From Devosia equisanguinis (GTDB lineage Bacteria > Pseudomonadota > Alphaproteobacteria > Rhizobiales > Hyphomicrobiaceae), in NCBI GenBank assembly GCA_945901835.1, contig CAMDMH010000234.1, positions 1 to 5,823 on the forward strand: 5,823 nucleotides of DNA, read 5' to 3'. This document shows positions 1-5,807 of this stretch, one piece after another. The translations under genes and the position numbers were made by a program. The first letter of the stretch is position 1; each line of letters starts with the position of its first letter. The notes beneath the pieces were generated by a model that worked only from the letters and a program-made list of their open reading frames with translations, was not told the DNA's origin and did not search any database.

Positions 1-50
1 GCGTTGCGTGCGTTCTCGAACTGCAGGGGTGAAGAAGACGTTGATGCGAA

Positions 51-64
51 ACGGTCGAGACCGT
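51..64. repeat. 14-base dyad, ACGGTC-GA-GACCGT
   Basis: Two perfect 6-base inverted arms (51-56 and 59-64) flank a 2-base centre. The size would suit a small operator or the base of an RNA hairpin. Its short length means chance is a real alternative in GC-rich DNA. Confidence 0.3.
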
Positions 65-68
65 CGAT

Positions 69-84
69 CGGGAGAACCCGTTTT
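69..84 (+). terminator. Weak terminator-like hairpin
   Basis: CGGG (69-72), loop AGAA, CCCG (77-80), then TTTT (81-84). The order of stem, tetraloop and T-run is that of an intrinsic terminator, but a 4-bp stem is short and the T-run is only four. It could end a gene lying to the left of the window, for example one using the stop at 30-32. Confidence 0.3.
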
Positions 85-114
85 GGGGCCACGCGAGGAA
101 AGAACGCGTGCTTT

Positions 115-131
115 TGATTGGGACCCGATCA
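115..131. promoter_or_regulatory. 17-base near-perfect dyad, possible operator
   Basis: TGATTGGG (115-122), a single central A, and CCCGATCA (124-131) match as inverted arms at 7 of 8 positions. A one-base centre fits a protein-bound DNA dyad better than an RNA hairpin. It lies about 330 bases before the peptidase start, so a link to that operon is only a guess. Confidence 0.25.
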
Positions 132-446
132 GCGGATCACATCAGGGCCGGCGGCCATAGCGGCTGCATCGCGATGAGGGTTCGCCCTTCATCCGACAAC
201 AGGCCGGATACATGGCTGCACCCGATAGTTTCGCTGAACCGTCAGTTTCCTCTTGCACCGCGGGCGCCGTCCATACATGGCCCCAATGGCGAACCAGACT
301 AGAACATGCGCGCCTTCGACGTTGAAGCCTGTTAGCTAGTGACAGACGGAGTCGTCGACATGCCCGGAAACGGGCCCGCAATACCAGACGCCACGGATTG
401 GTCGCCAAGCGACGCCGTTGGTCAACGTTCCGAAATGCCCCAGCGC

Positions 447-451
447 AAGGA
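447..451 (+). promoter_or_regulatory. Ribosome binding site fixing the first peptidase start
   Basis: AAGGA sits 7 bases before the ATG at 459. The frame is open further upstream, to a GTG at 339 and ATGs at 360 and 435. Those lack a comparable site, and starting there would bury the signal peptide behind up to 40 charged or polar residues. The start at 459 is therefore preferred. Confidence 0.75.
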
Positions 452-458
452 CATCAGA

Positions 459-1862
459 ATGCGCCGCCTCGCCCTCAGGTTCCATCTACAGCTTCTGGTC
501 GCAACCCTCATGCTCGCCCTCATCCAGCAGACCCACGCCGCCAACAGCCAGACGATGGCGAAGGCGCAGCAGTTCACCCTGCCCAACGGCCTCGTCGGCG
601 TCGTGATCCCCGACAACCGGGCCCCCGTCGTCACGCACATGGTCTGGTACAGGATCGGGGCCGCCGACGAACCCGCAGGCAAGTCGGGCATCGCCCACTT
701 CCTCGAGCACCTGATGTTCAAGGCCACTAAGAAGATTCCGGCGGGAGAGTTCTCCAAGATCGTGTCGCGCCTGGGCGGCAACGACAACGCTTTCACGAGT
801 CACGACGCCACGGCCTACTTCCAGCGCATCGCCAAGAGCCGGCTGTCGCAGCTGATGTCGATGGAGGCCGACCGCATGGTCAACCTCCAACTCGCGGAAA
901 AGGAAGTGCTGACGGAACGCGACGTGATCCTGGAGGAGCGCCGCAGCCGGGTCGAGAACAACCCTTCCTCGATCCTCGATGAGCAGATGAGCGCCGCGCT
1001 CTACCGCAATCACCATTACGGCATCCCGGTGATCGGATGGGAGCACGAGATCGCCGCGCTGTCGCGCAAGGACGCGATGGATTTCTACAAGGCGTATTAC
1101 GCACCCAACAACGCGATCCTCGTGGTATCGGGCGACGTGACGCTCGACGAGGTCCGAACGCTCGCCCAGGAGCACTACGGCAAGCTCAAGCCGAGCGCTG
1201 CCATCAAGGCTCGCGAGCGGGTTAAAGAGCCGCCGATGCGCACACCGCTCAAGGTGGAACTCAAGGATCAGCGCGCGGGCAAGCCGATGTGGTCGCGGCA
1301 CTATTACGCGCCGAGCTACGTCACGGCAAAGCCCGGTGAGGCCGAGGCGCTGGATCTGCTGATGAAGATCGTGGGCGGCGGGCCGACGAGCCGGCTGTAC
1401 AAGATCCTCGTGATGGATGCTCAGGTAGCGTCCAGCGCCGGCGGCTACTACGGCGGCTCGGGGCTCGACTCCACCAAGATCGGGCTCTACGCGGTTCCCA
1501 ACGACGGCGTCGAGATGGACAAGGTCGAAGCGGCCATCGACGCGGTGCTGGCCGAGGTCAAGGAGAAGGGCGTCACGTCCGGCGAACTCGAGCGGGCCAA
1601 GGCGAACTATATCGCCGAGTACGTCTATGAGAGCGACAACCAGTCGACACTCGCCCGGCGCTACGGTTGGGGCCTCGTCGTCGGCCGGACGATCGCTGAC
1701 ATCGATGCCTGGCCCGATCGTATCTCGAAAGTGACGCCGGAAGAGGTGCAGAAGGCCGCCGCCGCCTACCTCGATCTGCGCCATTCCGTGACCGGGACGC
1801 TGTTGCCGGTGGCGCCTGCCAGCGCGCCTGCTGCGAAATCCGCTCCCGGCTCACGGTCCTGA
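459..1862 (+). CDS. M16B zinc peptidase, catalytic (HxxEH) subunit, exported
   Basis: This 467-residue protein is a pitrilysin/insulinase-family (M16B) metallopeptidase subunit that should degrade peptides in the periplasm. Residues 1-27 form a signal peptide: an arginine-rich start, a hydrophobic core, and probable cleavage after THA. The N-terminal M16 domain has the inverted zinc motif HFLEH at 80-84, with His80 and His84 as ligands and Glu83 as catalytic base. The third ligand is probably Glu160, in an ERDVILEE stretch 76 residues on, which is the usual M16 spacing. A second M16 domain spans roughly 230-440, with GGGPTSRLY at 306-314. The substrate-binding Arg/Tyr pair expected just after that is missing: aligned to the downstream protein, Val318 and Ser325 occupy the positions. 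Length is normal for M16B. The tail after 450 is Ala/Pro-rich. The next gene starts 20 bases downstream and supplies the missing pair, so the two should form one heterodimer. Confidence 0.93.
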   Translation: MRRLALRFHLQLLVATLMLALIQQTHAANSQTMAKAQQFTLPNGLVGVVIPDNRAPVVTHMVWYRIGAADEPAGKSGIAHFLEHLMFKATKKIPAGEFSKIVSRLGGNDNAFTSHDATAYFQRIAKSRLSQLMSMEADRMVNLQLAEKEVLTERDVILEERRSRVENNPSSILDEQMSAALYRNHHYGIPVIGWEHEIAALSRKDAMDFYKAYYAPNNAILVVSGDVTLDEVRTLAQEHYGKLKPSAAIKARERVKEPPMRTPLKVELKDQRAGKPMWSRHYYAPSYVTAKPGEAEALDLLMKIVGGGPTSRLYKILVMDAQVASSAGGYYGGSGLDSTKIGLYAVPNDGVEMDKVEAAIDAVLAEVKEKGVTSGELERAKANYIAEYVYESDNQSTLARRYGWGLVVGRTIADIDAWPDRISKVTPEEVQKAAAAYLDLRHSVTGTLLPVAPASAPAAKSAPGSRS

Positions 1863-1882
1863 TCGTCGAGAGAGATCCCTAC

Positions 1883-3343
1883 ATGACACCCCCTTTCTTT
1901 TCACCTCGCACGCACTCGTTTCGGCTGACGCTGGCAGCATGCTGCAGCGTCGGCATCAGCCTCGCCCTATCCGCACTCGCCTTTCCCGCACAGGCCCAGA
2001 CGGGTTCCGGCGCGGCCGTCCGCGGCGGGAACGCCGCCACGGCAACCGCAGCCCCTAACCGACAAGCTCCGAACCGCTTCATGAACATCAAGGAAATCAC
2101 CAGCCCGAGCGGCATCACGGCCTGGCTCATCGAGAGCCACAACGTGCCCCTGATGGCGCTCCGCTTCGCATTCGACGGCGGAGCGGCGCAGGACCCTCCG
2201 GGCAAGGCCGGTGTCGCCAACTTCATGACCGGCATGATGGACGAGGGGGCCGGCGATCTCGACGCTTCCGCGTTCCAGGAGCGCGTCGAGGAAATCGCGA
2301 TGCGGATGGGCTTCAGTGCCACGCGCGACCATCTCTTCGGCAGCTTCGAGACGTTGACGGTGAACCGCGACAAAGCGGTAGAACTGGCTCGTCTTGCTCT
2401 GACGAAACCGAGGTTCGAGGCCGATGCTGTCGAGCGCGTGAAGAAACAGATATCTTCGCAACTCGCCTTCCAGGCAAAGGACCCTGAGCGGGTCGCCGGC
2501 AGAGCCTGGAGCCGACTCGCGTTCGGCGATCATCCCTATGGGCGCCCGACCGATGGTACATCCGCTTCGGTGTTGTCTATCACCCCCGACGACGTGCGCG
2601 CCTATCACCGGCGGGTGCTGGCGCGCGACACCCTGAAGATCGTCGCCGTCGGTGACATCGACGCCAAGGCGCTGGGCGAGTTGATCGACAAGCTGTTTGC
2701 AGACCTTCCGGCCAAAGCCGAACTGACGGCGGTGCCGCCGGTCAAGCTGAAGACCGGCGGCGCGATGGAGGTGCTGGAGATGCCCGTGCCGCAGTCCGCG
2801 GCGCGTTTCGGCTTCGCTGCGATGGGCCGCAAGGATCCCGACTTCATGGCGGCGACCGTGGTCAACCAGATCCTCGGCGGGGGCGGGTTCGCTTCACGCC
2901 TGATGGAAGAGGTCCGCGAGAAGCGGGGCCTCGCTTACGGCGTGTGGAGCGCGGTTGCACCGATGGCGCAGTCGGCAGTTTTCAGCGGCGGCGTTGCCAC
3001 CAAGAACGCCGAGTTGGTCAAGTCACTCGACGTCATCAAGGCGGAGATCGCGCGGATGGCGAAGGATGGCCCGACGCAGAAGGAACTCGACAACGCAAAA
3101 AGCTATCTCGTCGGCTCCTACCCGCTCCGCTTCGACACCAACGCGAAGATCGCGAACGAATTGCTGGGCCTGATGGTCGAGCGTCTCGGCATCGACTACA
3201 TCAACAAGCGTAACCCCGAGATCGAGGCGGTGACGCTGGCCGATGCCAAGCGCGTAGCGGCGGCGCTCTTGAAGGGTGACGACCTCATCGTGACGGTCGT
3301 GGGCAAGCCCGATGGCCTCAAGGCAACCCCGATGACACCTTGA
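1883..3343 (+). CDS. M16B peptidase, non-zinc partner subunit with R/Y pair, exported
   Basis: This 486-residue partner is encoded 20 bases after the catalytic subunit. The start is an ATG preceded by GAGAGAG with 8 bases of spacing. Residues 1-38 look like a long signal peptide with cleavage after AQA, followed by a low-complexity Ala/Gly/Asn linker to about 65. The N-terminal M16 domain (about 70-260) is intact in fold markers but has lost the zinc site: HFLEH of the first subunit aligns with NFMTG at 113-117. The C-terminal domain (about 270-480) carries GGGGFASRL at 332-340, then Arg345 and Tyr352 in REKRGLAY, the pair that holds substrate in M16 enzymes. In known two-subunit M16B enzymes, one chain carries zinc and the other this pair, so I infer a non-catalytic but essential partner. 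Alone it should be inactive. A separate chaperone-like role is possible but less likely given the gene order. Confidence 0.92.
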   Translation: MTPPFFSPRTHSFRLTLAACCSVGISLALSALAFPAQAQTGSGAAVRGGNAATATAAPNRQAPNRFMNIKEITSPSGITAWLIESHNVPLMALRFAFDGGAAQDPPGKAGVANFMTGMMDEGAGDLDASAFQERVEEIAMRMGFSATRDHLFGSFETLTVNRDKAVELARLALTKPRFEADAVERVKKQISSQLAFQAKDPERVAGRAWSRLAFGDHPYGRPTDGTSASVLSITPDDVRAYHRRVLARDTLKIVAVGDIDAKALGELIDKLFADLPAKAELTAVPPVKLKTGGAMEVLEMPVPQSAARFGFAAMGRKDPDFMAATVVNQILGGGGFASRLMEEVREKRGLAYGVWSAVAPMAQSAVFSGGVATKNAELVKSLDVIKAEIARMAKDGPTQKELDNAKSYLVGSYPLRFDTNAKIANELLGLMVERLGIDYINKRNPEIEAVTLADAKRVAAALLKGDDLIVTVVGKPDGLKATPMTP

Positions 3344-3375
3344 AGGGCTGGGATTTCGCATCGATGATATGAGAC

Positions 3376-3403
3376 CGGCCCGGGGCAGCGTCCCGGGCCG
3401 TTT
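3376..3403 (+). terminator. Intrinsic terminator of the peptidase operon
   Basis: A perfect 9-bp stem, CGGCCCGGG (3376-3384) with CCCGGGCCG (3392-3400), has a 7-base loop and is followed by TTT. It lies 32 bases after the stop of the second peptidase gene. The T-run is short, but the stem is all G-C. Read on the minus strand it lacks a T-run, so it mainly serves the plus strand. Confidence 0.7.
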
Positions 3404-3406
3404 CAA

Positions 3407-3436
3407 TGACCGGCGGTGCCATCTCAGCGCCGGTCA
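3407..3436 (-). terminator. Second hairpin in the convergent gap, possible ilvN terminator
   Basis: A perfect 9-bp stem, TGACCGGCG (3407-3415) with CGCCGGTCA (3428-3436), has a 12-base loop and lies 35 bases past the ilvN stop on the minus strand. No T-run follows on that strand (TTGAAA), so intrinsic termination would be weak. It may act with the neighbouring hairpin at 3376-3400, or as a 3'-end protector of the ilvN transcript. Confidence 0.45.
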
Positions 3437-3471
3437 GAGATGCGCGGCAGAAGCACGGCACCCCAGGACGC

Positions 3472-4020
3472 TCAAAGGCCCTTCGCGCCCCGCGCCATGG
3501 CAGCGATGCCGGTGCGGCTCACTTCGACCAGGCCCAGCTCGGTCATGATCTTGATGAAGCGCTCGATCTCGGGACTGGCGCCCGTCACCTGGAAGACGAA
3601 GTGCTCGGTGGAGGCATCGATCACCTTGGCGCCATAGATCTCCGCGAGGCGCAGGGACTCGATCCGTTTTTCGCCTTTACCAGCAACCTTGATCAGCGCC
3701 AGTTCGCATTCGAGCGACTCGCCCAGCAGCGTCAGGTCCGCGACGCGGTGCACCGGGACCATCCGCTCGAGCTGATGCTTGATCTGCTCGATCACGGCTG
3801 GCGTGCCGCGGGTCATGATCGTGATGCGCGACACGTGCTTTTCATGCTCGGTCTCGGTCACTGTGAGGCTGTCGATGTTGTAGCCACGGCCGGAGAACAA
3901 GCCGATGACCCGAGCGAGCACGCCCGGCTCGTTGTCGACGAGCACGGACAGCGTACGCGAAACGACATCCTGCTTGATGCCGGGATCGGGGTAGTGGGAC
4001 TGCTTTTGCGATTGGGGCAT
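3472..4020 (-). CDS. ilvN: Acetolactate synthase small (regulatory) subunit
   Basis: This 182-residue protein is the regulatory subunit of acetohydroxyacid synthase, the first shared enzyme of valine, leucine and isoleucine synthesis. It activates the catalytic subunit and binds valine for feedback inhibition. The ACT domain covers about residues 22-96, with NEPGVLARVIGLFSGRGYN at 30-48. Asn30, Gly33 and Asn48 match the valine-site residues Asn11, Gly14 and Asn29 of E. coli IlvH, so feedback control is probably kept. The C-terminal small-subunit domain covers about 101-175, including VEVSRTG. A 19-residue leader precedes the ACT domain relative to E. coli IlvH. The ATG at 4020 has a GAGAG-type site about 8 bases upstream. 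No catalytic-subunit or ilvC gene flanks it: upstream on its strand lie a REP doublet and a transferase gene, downstream the convergent peptidase operon. Identity is near certain; the isolated setting is the odd part. Confidence 0.96.
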   Translation of the reverse strand: MPQSQKQSHYPDPGIKQDVVSRTLSVLVDNEPGVLARVIGLFSGRGYNIDSLTVTETEHEKHVSRITIMTRGTPAVIEQIKHQLERMVPVHRVADLTLLGESLECELALIKVAGKGEKRIESLRLAEIYGAKVIDASTEHFVFQVTGASPEIERFIKIMTELGLVEVSRTGIAAMARGAKGL

Positions 4021-4037
4021 GTGCGGTTCTCTCTTTC

Positions 4038-4072
4038 GTAGGTTGGGTTAGCGCAGGAGCGCGTAACCCGAC
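4038..4072 (+). repeat. REP unit 1
   Basis: GTAG at 4038-4041 is followed by a hairpin. GTTGGGTTAGCG (4042-4053) pairs with CGCGTAACCCGAC (4060-4072) around a 6-base loop (CAGGAG), with one bulged G at 4063 and one G-T wobble. Imperfect stems with a bulge near the middle are typical of REP units. Confidence 0.75.
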
Positions 4073-4092
4073 ATTTCGCAGCGCAAGATCTC

Positions 4093-4132
4093 GTTGGGTT
4101 ACGCGGCACTTCGCACCGCTAACCCAACCTAC
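4093..4132 (-). repeat. REP unit 2, inverted copy
   Basis: Read on the minus strand, GTAG (4132-4129) begins a hairpin with the same left arm as unit 1. Its loop is 11 bases (4116-4106) instead of 6, and its right arm reads CGCGTAACCCAAC. The arms agree with unit 1 at all but one position while the loops differ, so selection or recent copying has kept the stems. Confidence 0.75.
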
Positions 4133-4135
4133 GAT

Positions 4136-4822
4136 TCAGCGTTGATGGACCTCCACGGGCGTGTGGCCCTCTTCGTATTCGGCGATGTCCCAGTCGCGTG
4201 GCTCGGCGAGTGCGGCGGCTTTCCAAGTGCGGAACGATTCCGTGGCGAGCACCGTGTCCATGTAGGTGCGCGTGTCTGATGCTACGGCGATCTGATAGGT
4301 GTCGAGGCGTGTGACCACGGGCGCGAACATCGCATCGGCTGCCGTGAATGCTCCGTAGAGGAACGGGCCGCCGGCTTTCGATCCGAAGCGCGCTCTCGCC
4401 TCGCGCCAAAGCTCTTCGAGCCGCGCAACGCTGGCTGCAACGTCGGGCCCGAAGTCGCGCTGAGCGAAACGTTTGCCGAGGTTCATCGGACACGCTGCGC
4501 GCAGAGGCTGGAAGCCCGCGTGCATCTCGTTAGAGGCCGCACGCGCATGCGCTCTCGCTCTCGCGTCTGCCGGCCAAACACCCTTATCGGGAAACTTCTC
4601 AGCCAGATACTCGGCGATGGCGAGGCTCTCCCAGACGGTGACGTCGCCGTCGATCAACACTGGACATTTGCCCGCACCACTACGCGCGATAATACGCGCC
4701 TTGGTGTCGGGCTTGCGCAGCGGGATGACCTCCTCGTTAAACGCGATGCCCAGTTCGCGCATCAGCATCCACGGCCTGAGCGACCACGACGAGTACAACT
4801 TGTTGGCGATGACGAGGAGCAT
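4136..4822 (-). CDS. Glutathione S-transferase family protein
   Basis: This 228-residue protein has the two-domain layout of cytosolic glutathione S-transferases, which join glutathione to electrophiles or use it in isomerisation and reduction. The N-terminal thioredoxin-like domain covers about 1-78. It opens with YSSWSLRPW at 10-18, where a serine (Ser11, Ser12 or Ser14) is the likely catalytic residue. Pro54 in KCPVL is the cis-proline, and Glu65-Ser66 in WESLAIAEYL bind the glutamyl part of glutathione. The helical C-terminal domain covers about 88-215, with the folding motif FTAADAMFAP at 159-168. The substrate is unknown; the N-terminal motif is a serine type rather than a tyrosine type. 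The ATG at 4822 has no clear ribosome binding site, but the fold begins at once, so no later start is credible. The gene is divergent from the toxin-antitoxin pair. Its stop codon abuts the REP doublet, which may end its transcript. Confidence 0.92.
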   Translation of the reverse strand: MLLVIANKLYSSWSLRPWMLMRELGIAFNEEVIPLRKPDTKARIIARSGAGKCPVLIDGDVTVWESLAIAEYLAEKFPDKGVWPADARARAHARAASNEMHAGFQPLRAACPMNLGKRFAQRDFGPDVAASVARLEELWREARARFGSKAGGPFLYGAFTAADAMFAPVVTRLDTYQIAVASDTRTYMDTVLATESFRTWKAAALAEPRDWDIAEYEEGHTPVEVHQR

Positions 4823-4842
4823 GGTAGAGAAATCCCGCGCAA

Positions 4843-4871
4843 TTGCTTCACATTCGACTAACTGCTAGCAT
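4843..4871 (+). promoter_or_regulatory. Candidate sigma-70 promoter of the toxin-antitoxin operon
   Basis: TTGCTT (4843-4848) and TAGCAT (4866-4871) are separated by 17 bases. The match to consensus is moderate (3/6 and 4/6) but the spacing is ideal. The position leaves a leader of about 20 bases containing the ribosome binding site. No comparable pair was found on the opposite strand for the divergent transferase gene. Confidence 0.45.
4863..4870. promoter_or_regulatory. TGCTAGCA palindrome, likely antitoxin operator
   Basis: A perfect 8-bp palindrome overlaps the candidate -10 box, where a bound repressor would block transcription. It differs at one base from TGCTATCA, the half-site I recall for the gonococcal FitAB complex. 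A related TGCTTCA lies at 4844-4850, exactly 12 bases upstream. Autorepression by the antitoxin or the complex is the inferred role. Confidence 0.45.
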
Positions 4872-4898
4872 ATGGCCCCGATTTTCCGAGGTGCAGCA

Positions 4899-5204
4899 AT
4901 GAGCGAGCTAGTCATTGGTGACGTCCCTGACGACCTTGTCGAGCGGCTGCGACAACGCGCCGAACGAACAGGGCGAACCGTCGAGGCCGAGGCGCTCGCA
5001 GTGCTATCAAATGCGGAATTGCCGGCTCCATTGGTTCGATCGAACGAGCCATTGGGTGCGGCGCTGTCCAGGCGACTCGGAGAAATTGGGCTTTTACAGG
5101 AGGACTGGACCGCCCTTGCCGAAAGTCTGGAGGCTGTGCGTTCTTCGCGAAGCGATTCGATCCATCGCTGGGTTGATTTCAGCGATTGGCCCGTCGCCCC
5201 ATGA
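4899..5204 (+). CDS. FitA/VapB-like ribbon-helix-helix antitoxin
   Basis: This 101-residue protein is the antitoxin of a type II pair. Residues 1-37 fit a FitA-like ribbon-helix-helix DNA-binding fold: a short strand (SELVIGDVP), a helix (DDLVERLRQRAERTG), a turn with Arg26-Thr27, then a second helix (VEAEALAVL). The C-terminal part, ending WVDFSDWP, should wrap and block the toxin. It is somewhat longer than typical FitA proteins (about 80 residues). I chose the ATG at 4899 because GAGGTG lies 5 bases upstream and the fold begins immediately; an in-frame ATG at 4872 sits inside the candidate promoter. The stop overlaps the toxin start as ATGA, so the two are translationally coupled. Neutralisation is expected by direct binding, with autorepression at the operator upstream. 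It could be called VapB-like instead; the family boundary is loose. Confidence 0.82.
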   Translation: MSELVIGDVPDDLVERLRQRAERTGRTVEAEALAVLSNAELPAPLVRSNEPLGAALSRRLGEIGLLQEDWTALAESLEAVRSSRSDSIHRWVDFSDWPVAP

Positions 5205-5623
5205 TAATCCTCGATACCAATGTCGTATCGGAATTGATGAACCCGCGATGCGATCCAATCGTTCGGCGTTGGATCGACAGCGTCGAAAGGTCGATGGTCC
5301 ATTCCACTGCAGTTACGAGCTATGAGATTGAATTTGGCATTGCCCGGCTTCCCGCTGGAAAGCGCAAGGAGACTCTTATTGCCAGTTGGCGCGAGGTCCT
5401 CGAAGTTTTTCTGGTCGATCGCATTCTGTCCTTTGATCATGCTGCCGGACTTAAGGCAGGCGAACTGAAGCAGATTGCGCTGGAGGCAGGCAACAATTGC
5501 GACATCTGCGATATCCTGATTGCCGGCATCGCGTGCAGCCGTGACGCTGCAGTCGCTTCCCGCAACCTGGTTCACATCAGCGGGCTGCCGGTGAGGGTAA
5601 TAAATCCCTGGTCGACCGCTTGA
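5201..5623 (+). CDS. vapC: PIN-domain ribonuclease toxin, FitB/VapC family
   Basis: This 140-residue protein is a single PIN domain, the ribonuclease toxin of a type II pair; relatives use magnesium or manganese to cut RNA. The start MIILDTNVVSEL is the standard PIN opening. Asp5, Glu42 (in SYEIEFG) and Asp104 (in CDICDILIAG) match the acidic residues I recall for gonococcal FitB. The protein ends in VRVINPW, typical of the FitB branch, and its length is normal. The oddity is the fourth position: the usual TRNxxDF reads SRNLVHI, with His125 where Asp is common. The ATG at 5201 overlaps the antitoxin stop by four bases. An upstream TTG at 5186 would add five residues but break this coupling. 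GC over 5221-5460 is about 53% by hand count, well below the peptidase and ilvN genes, which suggests acquisition. Activity is not proven by sequence. Confidence 0.9.
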   Translation: MIILDTNVVSELMNPRCDPIVRRWIDSVERSMVHSTAVTSYEIEFGIARLPAGKRKETLIASWREVLEVFLVDRILSFDHAAGLKAGELKQIALEAGNNCDICDILIAGIACSRDAAVASRNLVHISGLPVRVINPWSTA

Positions 5624-5654
5624 TCTGGATATCAGAAGACATTCGACAGTTGAG

Positions 5655-5765
5655 ATGAAGTCATTGAATGCTCCAACTAACGGGCTGAGCAACCTGGACG
5701 AGTGTAGCTGGTTGACGACAACGATGGGCATGGATCAACTCGCAGCAGTGGAGGCGACAGAATGA
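5655..5765 (+). CDS. Doubtful 36-residue ORF
   Basis: The ATG at 5655 opens a 36-codon frame beginning MKSLNAPTNG and ending in TGA at 5763-5765. It has no convincing ribosome binding site, no signal peptide, no membrane segment and no motif I know. It starts 31 bases after the toxin stop on the same strand, so it could be read from the same transcript. Chance or a remnant of a larger gene is more likely. Confidence 0.15.
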   Translation: MKSLNAPTNGLSNLDECSWLTTTMGMDQLAAVEATE

Positions 5766-5807
5766 GCTAATTCACCATAAATTCCCGGTCATTTACTGTC
5801 TATAACT

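Larger units (their letters stand above)
1..458. other. Upstream region with no supportable gene
   Basis: I see no convincing gene here. The open frames at 108-302 (+) and 142-408 (-) have no ribosome binding site and no recognisable domain, and their composition is arginine- and proline-rich as expected of chance frames in GC-rich DNA. The three plus frames entering the window stop at 30-32, 115-117 and 158-160, so a gene tail could lie in the first bases, but nothing identifies it. The region holds two short dyads (51-64 and 115-131) and a weak terminator-like hairpin (69-84). It must also carry the promoter of the peptidase operon, but I found no good -35/-10 pair. Confidence 0.6.
4036..4134. 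repeat. REPIN/BIME: compound palindrome of two inverted REP units
   Basis: A 99-base element is bounded by a perfect 18-bp inverted repeat, TCGTAGGTTGGGTTAGCG (4036-4053) and its complement (4117-4134). Inside, CGCGTAACCCGAC (4060-4072) and GTTGGGTTACGCG (4093-4105) pair at 12 of 13 positions, with a G-T wobble at the other. About 20 bases lie in the middle. The whole can fold as one long cruciform arm or as two separate hairpins. Each half begins with GTAG on its own strand, the tetranucleotide found at the 5' foot of REP units moved by REP-associated tyrosine transposases. It ends one base short of the transferase stop codon and 16 bases before the ilvN start. Assignment as a REPIN is inference from structure; no transposase gene is in the window. 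Confidence 0.85.

Noticed and set aside
253..279. TTGCAC with a downstream CATACA/TACATG as a peptidase operon promoter
   Set aside because: Spacers of 13 to 15 bases and a poor -10 match make this no better than chance.
108..302. Possible 64-residue protein in the leader
   Set aside because: It has no ribosome binding site before the start at 108 and no motif; the frame is compatible with chance.
339..458. In-frame extension of the first peptidase to a GTG at 339
   Set aside because: It lacks a ribosome binding site and would put 40 non-hydrophobic residues before an obvious signal peptide that has its own AAGGA site.
486..1784. 432-codon open frame on the minus strand opposite the first peptidase
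   Set aside because: Its composition is heavy in Arg, Val, Asp and His with no domain, as expected for the antisense of a GC-rich gene with strong third-position bias.
3406..4041. 211-codon plus-strand frame across ilvN
   Set aside because: It is antisense to a near-certain ilvN gene and has no family resemblance.
4036..4134. CRISPR repeats or an insertion-sequence end
   Set aside because: There are only two inverted copies with no regular spacers, and no transposase or target duplication is visible. The GTAG feet fit a REP doublet better.
4865..5731. 288-codon open frame on the minus strand opposite the toxin-antitoxin genes
   Set aside because: It is antisense to two well-supported overlapping genes, has no recognisable domain, and has low-complexity Ser/Arg/Ala-rich sequence typical of a shadow frame.
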